64,000 bases of DNA. Source: Rubripirellula obstinata (GTDB lineage Bacteria > Planctomycetota > Planctomycetia > Pirellulales > Pirellulaceae). The stretch spans positions 24,192 through 88,191 of the forward strand of contig NZ_LWSK01000012.1 in the NCBI RefSeq assembly GCF_001642955.1. Direction: 5' to 3'. The notes beneath the pieces were generated by a model, which was not told the origin of the DNA, searched no databases, and saw only the letters and a program-made list of their open reading frames with translations. Position numbers and translations under genes: made by a program. Shown piece by piece: positions 1 to 8,930 of this stretch. Each line of letters starts with the position of its first letter. Position 1 is the stretch's first letter.

Positions 1-852
1 CACATCGGTCCCACTTCTCTTGCGCGTATAGGGAAACGATTGCTGCTCGCCGCCAAGCAGTTCCGCATTGACCGCGTTCCCAAACCCAAAAGCATGGCGT
101 TGCATCTGAGCTTTCACGGTCGCGTTTGGGATTGGCTGGCCATCCGAGCCAACGACTTCGATCGTCAGATCGGCTTTGCGGATCTTCTCGATTCTTGCCA
201 GAGCATCTTTCCGCCACTGTGCTTCTGGTTCACGGCCCGGGTAGTTGACCGTTGATCTGGGAAGTGAATCAATGTCATAGTCCGCGCCGTAATTGATCAA
301 TCGAAAATCAGCAATCTCGGCAGTCCTGCCTGCTTCGCCAAGATGGATGTCAACGGCACTGATTTCAGGATCATAGTCGGCAGTTGCCACGAACGATCGG
401 ACATGCTGTTTCCATTCTTTGTAGGCCGACAGCTTGTACTCAAACCCTTTCAGATCCTTCCCTGGTTGAAAGTAGAAAACGGCGTTGTTGGGTTGACCGC
501 CCGCACCGGGACGCCGCATCCAAAAGGACATCAGCACGACGTCGCCTTTCTTGAATGCTTCGCTGATCGGGACGATGACCCGCATGTTGGTCGGTTTGCT
601 AAACCGCACCTCCGAGCTCACTTGATACGCCTTTTGGAAAGGCATGTTTTTCGCTGGCACCCAGCCCGAAGTCGCCTCGATATTCTCGTTGCGGAACTCA
701 ACCTTGCCGTCTTCGCTGAACGACAAAACATCTTGACCGCCCGAAGGCGGCACAATCAGATCATCGCCGTACACGAAGCTTGTCACGAACAGGAAAGCAA
801 ACGCAAGCGAAAGCGTTTTGACGAAACTTCGATGAAGTTGGGATAAAAACAT
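1..852 (-). CDS. Secreted GH10-like glycoside hydrolase, N-terminal part (runs off window)
   Basis: The reverse strand is open for 284 codons from an ATG at 852-850 to the window edge, with no stop. The start MFLSQLHRSFVKTLSLAF, a hydrophobic stretch and a VYG/DD junction give a Sec signal peptide of about 29 residues. Residues about 35-180 look like a CBM4_9-type beta-sandwich (FWMRRPGAG, KEWKQHVRSF). Residues about 215-284 contain PNATVKAQMQRHAFGFGNAV, the same entry into a GH10 barrel seen in the genes at 14201 and 24443 (VEHAYKFGNI, LQHSYGFGNI). The catalytic half lies outside the window, so it is unknown whether the acid/base glutamate is present. It is transcribed away from the giant-gene array and lacks the LEPR-XLL start. 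The family call is fairly sure; the substrate (xylan-like) is inferred. Confidence 0.85.
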   Translation of the reverse strand, partial: MFLSQLHRSFVKTLSLAFAFLFVTSFVYGDDLIVPPSGGQDVLSFSEDGKVEFRNENIEATSGWVPAKNMPFQKAYQVSSEVRFSKPTNMRVIVPISEAFKKGDVVLMSFWMRRPGAGGQPNNAVFYFQPGKDLKGFEYKLSAYKEWKQHVRSFVATADYDPEISAVDIHLGEAGRTAEIADFRLINYGADYDIDSLPRSTVNYPGREPEAQWRKDALARIEKIRKADLTIEVVGSDGQPIPNATVKAQMQRHAFGFGNAVNAELLGGEQQSFPYTRKRSGTDV

Positions 853-1100
853 CTTTTAGATTTTGACTCTGCTTGGGGCGGCTTGCAAGAAACAATCAGT
901 TGCAATCGTTCATCGTTGCTTTTGTGAGAGAAAGAAAGATTGACGACTGCATTGACGTAACCTTAGTTGGTTTGATGGAACTTTGCTGAGCTGTGGACCG
1001 CCAAGTTTGCCAGAAGGATCTTTGCGAGGCTGCGCTTCACCCAAAGCAAACTGCCCAGCTCAAAGCCCACCGTTGTTTAACGTTACCTTGAAGTTATACG

Positions 1101-1354
1101 GCCCCAGGCTGGCCTGATGAAAATCATTGCAACGCAGCAAATTGGGCAAGCTGCACCATGGCAGACAACACAAACTGCAGCGCTGCGAAGCATTGTGGCA
1201 ACGGCACATTTCCCTGATCGCCAGCATGTAGGCCGTAGCGAGTTACGGCTATTTGCGCACCGCCGTAACTCGCTATGGCTCGCTACGGCCTACTTTCAAG
1301 GGGCGTGACAAGCTAACAACGACACACTTTCATCAGGCCAATCAGGCCAGCCCC
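1101..1354. repeat. Nested inverted repeat: GTAGGCCGTA hairpin inside an outer IR
   Basis: The inner hairpin at 1228-1293 begins GTAGGCCGTAGCGAGTTACG and ends with its near-complement GCTCGCTACGGCCTAC. The outer arms are GGCTGGCCTGATGAAA (1107-1122) and TTTCATCAGGCC followed by AATCAGGCCAGCC (1328-1352). The inner palindrome thus appears to sit inside an older one. The outer-arm sequence recurs near 63906-63922 at the other end of the window. Confidence 0.8.
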
Positions 1355-1620
1355 AAGGCAAGGCCACTGATGGGCTTTTGATCTCCAATAGAGTCAGGCA
1401 AACTCCATTACACTCAAATTTTTCTTTGCCAAAGCGAGTCAGCGAGCTAACGAAGGGGAAGGGGGTAGATTACGGGTTGTCCTGAACTGGATCGACCTGC
1501 AAGCCAAGAGATCGACAGGATACTTTCCAAGTCCTTCTGCGAGCGTCCGAAGGAACGCCTGAAGTCTTCTGACTTGTGGAGAATATCACTCTGCTAGACC
1601 ACTAGTATTCCGCGTCACCT

Positions 1621-1714
1621 CAATCTTCGGGTAGCGGAACTCGCCAAGAGTTTCGGCTACGAGGGGGACGCCGAAAGTCTACGCGACTTCCGCTACCTCC
1701 TAACCGAAGATTGA
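1621..1714. repeat. Imperfect palindrome (CAATCTTCGGGTAGCGGAA family)
   Basis: The left arm CAATCTTCGGGTAGCGGAA at 1621-1639 pairs with TTCCGCTACCTCCTAACCGAAGATTG at about 1688-1713, apart from a short bulge. A second pair, GTTTCGGC/GCCGAAAG, lies in the loop. No protein is encoded. It resembles the other hairpin elements of the window in size and layout but not in sequence. Confidence 0.75.
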
Positions 1715-1954
1715 GCTGACATGGACTACTACTCTATCGAAACTACTTCCCGAGTTCCCAACCCGAATCGAGCGTCTGAATCGAGCGTCTGGATGGAGCA
1801 CAGTGCCATTGGAGAGACCAGCACCACCGATAACACTCAGCACGTACCGGTTCGCTGCGATCAGACGCCATCTCTGAGCATCCATGTGGAAGCTACCCAA
1901 GACAATATCGCTCCCAGTTCCGTTCGTGACCGAGAACGTGATATTCGTGGGTTT

Positions 1955-2101
1955 AGGAACTGTCCTGAAACAAGTTCCGTATTTGGCGAAATCTTATGTA
2001 GCTGGGCCCACCAGGGTTCAGTCGGGTACGGCTCCTTGATGGACTGAACCCTGGCGGGCCCAGCTACGGGGAAACCGGGATGTTATTTCGCGACAGTTCC
2101 T
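1955..2101. repeat. GTAGCTG-family hairpin inside an outer inverted repeat
   Basis: The inner palindrome at 1998-2067 has the arm GTAGCTGGGCCCACCAGGG and its complement CCCTGGCGGGCCCAGCTAC, with one mismatch. Perfect 10-bp outer arms AGGAACTGTC (1955-1964) and GACAGTTCCT (2092-2101) enclose it. The inner element belongs to the family also found at 8931, 13319, 40713 and (half copy) 63828. Confidence 0.8.
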
Positions 2102-2561
2102 TAAGATCCTTATGCCTCATGGAAATGCAGGTGATCACAGAGAAGTGTCGTATTTGAAGCTGAGGCAGGCAGATAGTCGCCATTCGCCCGGAAAACGGCT
2201 GAAACAGCTAGATTTGAAAAGAATTGGTGATTTTTCTTGAAAATCAGCGCGAATAATGTGAAACTGGGCGGGATGTACCGTGTGAGAGGTTGTGTGGTGG
2301 TCAGGCCCCCTGATCGTTTCCAACCCTCATTCGCCTGCAAGATTCGCAGGTGACGATCGACCGAACTAAGCTGGTTGGAATAGAAACCTGCAGGTGTTTT
2401 GACTTACCGCAAGGATTGCGACGCTCGTTTTGGGGCGTTTTTCGTCTGATGGAGCAGGGGAATGATGGGTGATCAGAACAGATAGGAGGTTCGTCCTCCG
2501 CGTTTTGGCCTACTTAGTTTCGAGTTGAATTTTTACTAGATCTAGAAACAGGAGAAGTCTA

Positions 2562-3245
2562 ATGAAGAGTTGTATGAGAATGTTGATGGTTGCTGCTGTT
2601 GCAGTGACTGGTTTTGGTACAGCCAGTGCTGATGTCGTCATTGGCATCGGAACCGTTGGTGGAACGGCCGCCAACCCCGTGTTCACACTAGAAGGAAGTG
2701 AATTTATACCACTAGGGAGCAGTCCTGGACGCTGGACGGGTGGTGGAGTCGTTGGAACCGACTGGGTAGGAACCACTGGCGGCACAGACGCCGGAAATGC
2801 CGACTGGTACCTCAACCATAGCGGCGGTACGAATACTCTTGCTTCAGCGAGCCTTGACAAGGCAACCTATCAGTTTGCACAAGTCTTCTATTCGACCGAC
2901 GCTGCATTTACACCCGACCCTACTGATGTGGATGACAATAGGTTCTTTTTTTCAGGAGGCCAAAATCCCACCCCAGCGACGGCCGGGCTAATTCCTACCG
3001 GACCAGGTCCCCAAAGCTTTGTCGTGGATATTTCCGGCTCAGGCGAAACGGGTAATTGGAATCGTTTCCGTTGGGATCCCTTCAACAACCCAGCCAATGT
3101 AGCGGACAATGCGGGCATTGAGTTCACATTAGATAGGGTCGTGTTTGGAACTGAATTCACCGCGATCCCAGAGCCAGGTTCCTTGGCTGTACTCGCCGTT
3201 GCCAGTCTCGGTGTGGCTGCACGTCGTAGAAAGCGAACCGCTTAG
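2562..3245 (+). CDS. PEP-CTERM sorting domain protein
   Basis: A 227-residue exported protein. The ATG is preceded by a good ribosome binding site (AGGAG at 2550-2554). Residues 1-23 form a signal peptide ending in TASA/DVV. The body is glycine-, threonine- and asparagine-rich and predicted beta-stranded, with no recognised enzymatic motif. The last 26 residues are a PEP-CTERM signal: IPEPGSLAVLAVASLGVAA followed by the basic tail RRRKRTA. Such proteins are sorted and cleaved by an exosortase and are usually linked to extracellular matrix; no exosortase gene is in the window. A hairpin terminator follows at 3316. The gene precedes the giant-protein array in the same direction but is separated from it by 464 bp. 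Function is unknown beyond export and sorting. Confidence 0.9.
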   Translation: MKSCMRMLMVAAVAVTGFGTASADVVIGIGTVGGTAANPVFTLEGSEFIPLGSSPGRWTGGGVVGTDWVGTTGGTDAGNADWYLNHSGGTNTLASASLDKATYQFAQVFYSTDAAFTPDPTDVDDNRFFFSGGQNPTPATAGLIPTGPGPQSFVVDISGSGETGNWNRFRWDPFNNPANVADNAGIEFTLDRVVFGTEFTAIPEPGSLAVLAVASLGVAARRRKRTA

Positions 3246-3315
3246 AGCGTCTGTAGCCTTCAAGTCTGAACAGAATCAAGCTGGCCCTTGCGTCAGCTTC
3301 GATTAATCAAACGAT

Positions 3316-3363
3316 CAGCGGTGTTGCAAGCGAAATGTTTGCAAGCGCCGCTGGTCTGTTTTT
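3316..3363 (+). terminator. Intrinsic terminator of the PEP-CTERM gene
   Basis: The stem CAGCGGTGTTGCAAGC (3316-3331) pairs with GTTTGCAAGCGCCGCTG (about 3337-3353) with few mismatches. It is followed within a few bases by a T-run (3359-3363). It lies 70 bp after the stop codon. Confidence 0.7.
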
Positions 3364-3409
3364 ATAGGCGGCTAGGGACCATTTGCGGTGAGCCTTGGCC
3401 AACGAAAGT

Positions 3410-3485
3410 CGGGCCGGTTCCTACCGGCCGAAGTTGTGCCGGCCTAGGTTGTGCCGGATCGTCCGGTGGGAACCGGACCTCCCTA
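3410..3485. repeat. GC-rich palindromic cluster (GGCCGGTTCC/GGAACCGGAC)
   Basis: GGCCGGTTCCTACCGGCC near 3412-3429 forms a local hairpin and also pairs with CCGGTGGGAACCGGACC near 3463-3479. Two copies of TTGTGCCGG lie between them. The remainder of the 3246-3709 spacer has a 14-bp palindrome TTTTGTTAACAAAA at 3641-3654 and a pyrimidine-rich leader before the next gene. Confidence 0.65.
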
Positions 3486-3709
3486 TGATCGGGCCCGTGG
3501 GTAACGACTGATCGAGGCAGTTCCAGGGTTCGGATTAATCACAAAGCTCGCTTATTTGTGAGTTCAATTCCTCTTTAATCGCATTCTAGGGTCGTGGTTA
3601 ACGACTAAAATTGAGGAAGGATTTCCGGATCAAAACCAGTTTTTGTTAACAAAACGCCATAGTTACCGCAGCCATTTTCTCTCGCTCTTCTCAGATTTCA
3701 CGTGGATCT

Positions 3710-6700
3710 ATGGATCAGGATCGTTCAGTTCTTCCGAAGTTAATTCGTAATTCACGTCTTGGCTCAAAAGTGAAGTCAAAGCAGGCCAAGCGACGTGGGC
3801 GTAAACCGCGTTTGGAAAGGCTGGAAAGCCGGCAACTTTTGGCGGCTACGCTGGCGGTCAATTCGGGGGATTGGACCGATGCGAGTACGTGGAGTAACGG
3901 TGTGCCGACCGAGTCCACGCGGGCCATCATTTCGCAGGGCCGTACGGTCACGCTGAACAGCACCAATCATGTCGCCGAAGAAATTGTCGTTCACGGTCAA
4001 TTGGTGGCCGAAGAAGGTGCCGCCGGTTCGCCGGACAAGTCGCTGACGACTCGCTGGATTCACGTCAACAGCGGCGGCGTCTTTCAAATTGGTACCGAGA
4101 ACAATCGATACGACAACCATGACTTTGTCCTGACGTTGACGGGAACGAACCCCAATGCCGACCACGTCGTCGAAACGGCGATGGGGACGATGCAGATCAA
4201 CGACAATGATGGTTTCTTAATGACCGGCGGTGGCGGCAGCCTGCAGTTCTTCGGTGACGAAAAACTCAGCTTCACCAAATTGGCAAGAACGGCCTTTAGG
4301 AATTCAACGACGATCACCGTTGAAAATGTGATTGAACGCAACTTTGATGGCACCACCTCCGCTGCATCCGATGGTTCTCTGACTGGATCGAATGCTTGGG
4401 AAGTCGGTGATGAAATTGTGATCGCTAGTTCTTCGTACGACTACAGCGAAGAGGACGCGCGAACGATCACAGCGGTGAATGTTCAAGGCAGCGAAACGGT
4501 GCTGACGTTGAACCAACCGCTAAGCTATCGACACTACGGCCAGATCGAAACTTACAAGAACGGCCAGGAAAGCATTGACCTTCGCGTCGAAGTGGCACTG
4601 CTGAACCGAAGCATTGTGGTGCAGGGCACTCAGGATACTGACAGCCGGTTTGGTAACCGCGCCCGATACGGCACCACCGCGGGCAGGAACCTTGGCATCG
4701 GTGCCCATGCGATGTTCATGACGGGCTCGGGCAACATCACGATCGACTCAGTCCAATTTGACAAAATGGGGCAAACCGGTCAGGTCGGACGCTATCCGAT
4801 TCACTGGCACTTGGGCGCTGACCGATCCGGCGATGTCTTGCGTAATTCAAGCGTCACCAATTCCAACAACCGTGGCGTGATCGTTCACGGGACACAGGGC
4901 CTGTTGATCGAAGGCAACGTGCTGCACGACATTCATGGGCACGGCCTGTTCATGGAAGACGGTGCGGAATTCGACAATCAATTTCTTAGCAACATCGTGT
5001 TGGGAATTCACAAGGTTGGCGGCAATAGCCGTAACGATCCGTTCATCATTCCCGGCGTCACGCGAGGGAGCAACGGTCGGGTCAACGACGATGCACCGCG
5101 AAACGGAAACGGCGAGAGTTCGCATGATACCGGGCAGCAAGTCTTTGAGCGTTTCCTAAGTTCAGCGGCTTACTGGATCACGAACCCGAACAACACCTGG
5201 ATCGGCAACATTTCGGCGGGATCCGAAGGAACTGGGTTCTGGTTCATTTTGCCTGACCGCGTGATCGGGCACTCGCGCGATACCGGTTTGTACAACGGGT
5301 ACAATCCCTCAAAGCAGAACCTGGGCATCTTTGACCACAACACGTCGCACTCGTCGCCGGTTGGTTTGACGTTTGATCGCGGGTCAGACATTCGTGGCGG
5401 CGGCAGCGTCGGTTACACGCCGCCGCAAAGGGCGACGTTCAATGAGTTCACCGGCTACAAACACAATGGGACGGCGGTCTACCATCGCGGTAACAATGTC
5501 ACCTTTGCCGGCAGCCAGTTTGCCGATGTCAAAAGCGGCTCCTTCAATACGTTCTCGCAAATCGAACGCGATGTTTTGTTTGTCGGACACAGTCGCGGCA
5601 ACGCTTCGCTGTCTACGCTTGTGGGTGGCTACAAACTTTACGATGGTCCGGGGCAGATTATTGGAGCTCACTTTGCAGGATTCGCTGGCGATAACGCGCA
5701 CACGTTCCTGAATACCGGTGGGGCGCACAAGCACGCGATGACGCGGGCCGAGGGAATCACGTTTGAAGATGACGGAACCGCCGATAACCTGTCGATTTAC
5801 TGGCAGGATGCGGGCGGCTTCACCAACGACTCGCCCGCCAATGCTGCTGGACGGCCCGATGCGATTTCGGGAATTGTTCTGGACGTGGACGGGTCGCTGA
5901 CGGGGCATGCCGGGGGCGGCGCGGGGCATGTTCTGACGCCGCGAATTGATTATTACCGCGATTCGACCGATATCGCTCCGGCTGGCTGGAATGCCTACAT
6001 CAGTGACGACCGGTTTGGCTATCTGCAGTTGAACACCATCAGTGGTGCGGGCAATTTCCCCTACTTTGATGTTCACAATGGTGATGACAATCGATTGAGG
6101 GTCAACCGCCGGAATATCACGCGGCAGCGGCTTTACACCAAGCTGAACGCGGGTGACTACACCTTCACGTTTACCCAACCTGTGCCGTCGGACGGGTTCA
6201 CGGTCCGAATGGATGTGTTACGTGGCGCAGAACCGGGTGATTCCAGCGTCTATCGTTTCAAAGGGGTCGGCACGGATTACGAACCAACCTCTGGCGCAGA
6301 AAGAACGACGCTGCAAGCGCTGCGCAATTCGTCATCGAATGCGTATTTCCGCGACGCGGGCGGTGATCTTTGGATGAAAGTGTTCGAATCGGGTGCCACG
6401 ATCCGCATCAGGCCCACCAACGAACCGCTGCCATCCAACGATGCCGAGGTGGAAGCACTGGTCTTGGTCAATGCTGATAACGAAGAAGACATTATCGAAT
6501 TGGTCGATGGCTTGGTGATCAATCTAACGACGTTGCCGACAGAGAATTTCAATGTACGCGCGGCCACCAACGAAACCACTCAAAGCGTCGGATTCAATTT
6601 AACTGGACCGTCGGCACACAGTCAGACCGAAAGTATCGAGCCGTATTCGCTTTTTGGTGACGCCAACGGAGACTTCCAATCGGAACCCTTGCTGGTGGGC

Positions 6701-8887
6701 CAGTACACGTTGGTGGTGACGCCCTACGATGGAAATAATTTGTCGGGCACCGCAGGTGAAGCCGTAACGATCAACTTTACCGTTACCGAACCGGTTCAAT
6801 CGCAGTTCGCTTCGCTGACCGAAGATCCGGTCGTCAAAGACGGGACGCTGGTTAGGGCTGAGGAATTTGACGAAGGCGGTCAGGGCGTTGCTTACTTTGA
6901 CACCAGTCCCGGCAATGCTGGTTCAGGCAACAACGCTCGACCGGACGAAGATGTTGATCTGACTGGCAGCAGTATTTTGCTTGGGAACGTGATCGATGGT
7001 GAGTGGCTGGAATTCACGCGTGATGTGGTTGCCGGTGTCTATGACATTGGCATCAACGTCAATAACTTTTCAATCCAATTCCCTGAAAAGGGCATCCGCC
7101 TGTTGGTTGCCGAGAATGCGTTTTCCGATTCGTTCACCGAACTTGGTTCGGTCCGAATTCCTGACCCCAATGTTACCGGAACAAGCTTCGTCATTCCGGA
7201 TGTTGACCTGACGCAGTGGGGCGGCGAGGACCGAGTGTTCCGGGTCGAGTTTTTCGCTGGCAGACCAGACATCGTCATCGCGCCGGCCAACGCGGTGCTG
7301 ACAAGTGAAAACAGTTCGTATCTTGATGCGCCCTATGGCGCAAACGGAGAGAATTGGTTCAATGGATCTGGCCTGGATAATGCGTCTGATGTCGAAACCG
7401 GGGATCCGGTACCAGAAGTTTGGCCGGGACATCAGTCGGGCAACCATCGCGATCGGGTCTCCCGAATCCGAAGCGCCGTCGAGTCCAACACGCTAACCAT
7501 TGATCTTGGCGGAACCTTTGACATCAGTGGAATGGTGCTTTGGAATAGCACCGAAAGTGGACAAACCGCTCGAGGTTTCGAGAACACGGTTTTGTCTTAC
7601 TTGACTGACGGCGGAACGACGTTCAGCGGAAATGACTCACTGACATGGACACAGCTTGAAGGCGGTGGCCCAGATTTCGGCCCCGAAGTCCAGTCCCTTG
7701 CGGGCGTTCGAGAAGGTGTGACTCATGTTCGCATGGTGGTCGATAATTTCTCCAATGCAGGGTCCGACGCAATCGTGATGGCGTCGGAGTTTCGATTCAT
7801 CGGCAAAGGCCAGGCTGCTGCAGGTTCCAATTTGAGCCTGAACTTTGATGCGCTGCAATTTAACAACGCCCATGACCTCGACTTCGGTGACGCACCTGTA
7901 TCCTACTCGACATTGCTTTCCGATGACGGTGCCAGACACGCTGCGATCGGCCCGCAACTTGGATCGACGCGTGACAGCGAAAACGATGGCTCGCCATCGG
8001 TCGGTGCCAATGGCGATGGTAATGACGAAGATGGCGTCATGTTTGGTGCCATCGCAGTCAACCGTTCGATGGCCGGTGTCAACTTTTACTTGGAAGACAA
8101 TCAGCAAGGGCTCATCGACGCCTGGATCGACTTCAACCGAGACGGCGATTGGGACGATCCCTTCGAGCAAATTCTTAGCGGGGCCATGGTCAACCAGAAT
8201 CTTCAAACGCACAGTTTCGCACTTCCTGATAATCTGACGACCGGCGATGTTCACGCGCGTGTTCGCATCAGCACCGATGGTGGTCTTGGTCCACAAGGCT
8301 TTGCCGCCGATGGCGAGGTCGAAGATTACGTGGTCAGCATTGTCCAGCCACCAACGGTCGAAAGCATCGAGATCAACGCCGGCGACGCCCAACGTTCGTC
8401 GGTCGATTCGGTGCGAGTGACGTTTGATCAAGAAGTTGACATTGATACCACTGGCGGTGCTCCGTTTGAGTTGATCGAGCCCGATAGCGGCGCGGTGGTC
8501 CCCATACTTACACCGGTAATTCATCAATCAGGTGGCAAGACGATCGTGGACCTGACCTTTCAGCGAACCGGTCCGCATGTGACTGCGTTTGGCAGTCTGC
8601 AGGACGGCGATTATCAATTGACGATCAATCCGTCTTTGGTGACCTATCCAGATTCAGACGTCCAACTCGAAGGCGATCACGTCATGTCGGCGGTCGATGG
8701 ATTGTTCCGCAAGTACGGCGATGCTGATGGTGACAACAATGTCGGCCTAACGGACTTCGCCGCGTTTCGCAGCACGTTTGGAAAATCCGCGGGTGAACCG
8801 GGGTACGTTCATGGACTCGACTCGGACGGCGACGAGGAAATCGGCCTGACGGACTTCGCTGCCTTCCGGGCCAACTTTGGTACTTAG
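3710..8887 (+). CDS. Giant G8/beta-helix (CEMIP-like) exoprotein with GEVED and dockerin
   Basis: A 1725-residue exported protein. A basic N-terminus carries the LEPR-XLL type motif LERLESRQLLAA (residues 35-46). A G8 domain (about 48-190, GDWTDASTWSNGVP) is followed by a long parallel beta-helix to about 700. The helix includes GRYPIHWH (360-367) and HDIHGHG (406-412), very like the core of vertebrate CEMIP/TMEM2 as I recall it. Further along are a CBM6-like domain (about 1043-1185), a discoidin-like domain (1187-1365), GEVED (1390-1544), an unnamed beta domain, and a two-loop dockerin (1665-1725; YGDADGDNNVGLTDF and DSDGDEEIGLTDF). CEMIP and TMEM2 act in hyaluronan breakdown; a polysaccharide-cleaving or -binding role here is inferred. 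The gene at 29335 is a full-length paralogue. The leader is pyrimidine-rich without a clear Shine-Dalgarno. Confidence 0.93.
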   Translation: MDQDRSVLPKLIRNSRLGSKVKSKQAKRRGRKPRLERLESRQLLAATLAVNSGDWTDASTWSNGVPTESTRAIISQGRTVTLNSTNHVAEEIVVHGQLVAEEGAAGSPDKSLTTRWIHVNSGGVFQIGTENNRYDNHDFVLTLTGTNPNADHVVETAMGTMQINDNDGFLMTGGGGSLQFFGDEKLSFTKLARTAFRNSTTITVENVIERNFDGTTSAASDGSLTGSNAWEVGDEIVIASSSYDYSEEDARTITAVNVQGSETVLTLNQPLSYRHYGQIETYKNGQESIDLRVEVALLNRSIVVQGTQDTDSRFGNRARYGTTAGRNLGIGAHAMFMTGSGNITIDSVQFDKMGQTGQVGRYPIHWHLGADRSGDVLRNSSVTNSNNRGVIVHGTQGLLIEGNVLHDIHGHGLFMEDGAEFDNQFLSNIVLGIHKVGGNSRNDPFIIPGVTRGSNGRVNDDAPRNGNGESSHDTGQQVFERFLSSAAYWITNPNNTWIGNISAGSEGTGFWFILPDRVIGHSRDTGLYNGYNPSKQNLGIFDHNTSHSSPVGLTFDRGSDIRGGGSVGYTPPQRATFNEFTGYKHNGTAVYHRGNNVTFAGSQFADVKSGSFNTFSQIERDVLFVGHSRGNASLSTLVGGYKLYDGPGQIIGAHFAGFAGDNAHTFLNTGGAHKHAMTRAEGITFEDDGTADNLSIYWQDAGGFTNDSPANAAGRPDAISGIVLDVDGSLTGHAGGGAGHVLTPRIDYYRDSTDIAPAGWNAYISDDRFGYLQLNTISGAGNFPYFDVHNGDDNRLRVNRRNITRQRLYTKLNAGDYTFTFTQPVPSDGFTVRMDVLRGAEPGDSSVYRFKGVGTDYEPTSGAERTTLQALRNSSSNAYFRDAGGDLWMKVFESGATIRIRPTNEPLPSNDAEVEALVLVNADNEEDIIELVDGLVINLTTLPTENFNVRAATNETTQSVGFNLTGPSAHSQTESIEPYSLFGDANGDFQSEPLLVGQYTLVVTPYDGNNLSGTAGEAVTINFTVTEPVQSQFASLTEDPVVKDGTLVRAEEFDEGGQGVAYFDTSPGNAGSGNNARPDEDVDLTGSSILLGNVIDGEWLEFTRDVVAGVYDIGINVNNFSIQFPEKGIRLLVAENAFSDSFTELGSVRIPDPNVTGTSFVIPDVDLTQWGGEDRVFRVEFFAGRPDIVIAPANAVLTSENSSYLDAPYGANGENWFNGSGLDNASDVETGDPVPEVWPGHQSGNHRDRVSRIRSAVESNTLTIDLGGTFDISGMVLWNSTESGQTARGFENTVLSYLTDGGTTFSGNDSLTWTQLEGGGPDFGPEVQSLAGVREGVTHVRMVVDNFSNAGSDAIVMASEFRFIGKGQAAAGSNLSLNFDALQFNNAHDLDFGDAPVSYSTLLSDDGARHAAIGPQLGSTRDSENDGSPSVGANGDGNDEDGVMFGAIAVNRSMAGVNFYLEDNQQGLIDAWIDFNRDGDWDDPFEQILSGAMVNQNLQTHSFALPDNLTTGDVHARVRISTDGGLGPQGFAADGEVEDYVVSIVQPPTVESIEINAGDAQRSSVDSVRVTFDQEVDIDTTGGAPFELIEPDSGAVVPILTPVIHQSGGKTIVDLTFQRTGPHVTAFGSLQDGDYQLTINPSLVTYPDSDVQLEGDHVMSAVDGLFRKYGDADGDNNVGLTDFAAFRSTFGKSAGEPGYVHGLDSDGDEEIGLTDFAAFRANFGT

Positions 8888-8930
8888 CAATTGTTTTAAA
8901 ACGACTCAGGAGGTTGCCGACGACGTGCCC

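Larger units (their letters stand above)
853..2561. other. Repeat-rich spacer without a convincing gene
   Basis: About 1.7 kb separates the divergent GH10-like and PEP-CTERM genes. I see no ORF with a ribosome binding site plus recognisable protein sequence. The spacer holds three palindromic elements, listed separately at 1101-1354, 1621-1714 and 1955-2101. It also has a short direct repeat (atcgagcgtctg, twice near 1765-1793). A small GGAGG/CCTCC hairpin at 2485-2499 sits in the leader of the PEP-CTERM gene. Promoters for both flanking genes must be here, but no clear -35/-10 pair could be assigned. Confidence 0.6.

Noticed and set aside
40..846. Open frames on the plus strand (71 and 167 codons)
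   Set aside because: They lie opposite the partial GH10-like gene, which reads cleanly with a signal peptide and family motifs on the minus strand.
1721..2340. Open frames of 108 and 76 codons on both strands
   Set aside because: They run through palindromic repeats, have no ribosome binding site or recognisable protein motif, and are not conserved among the repeats.
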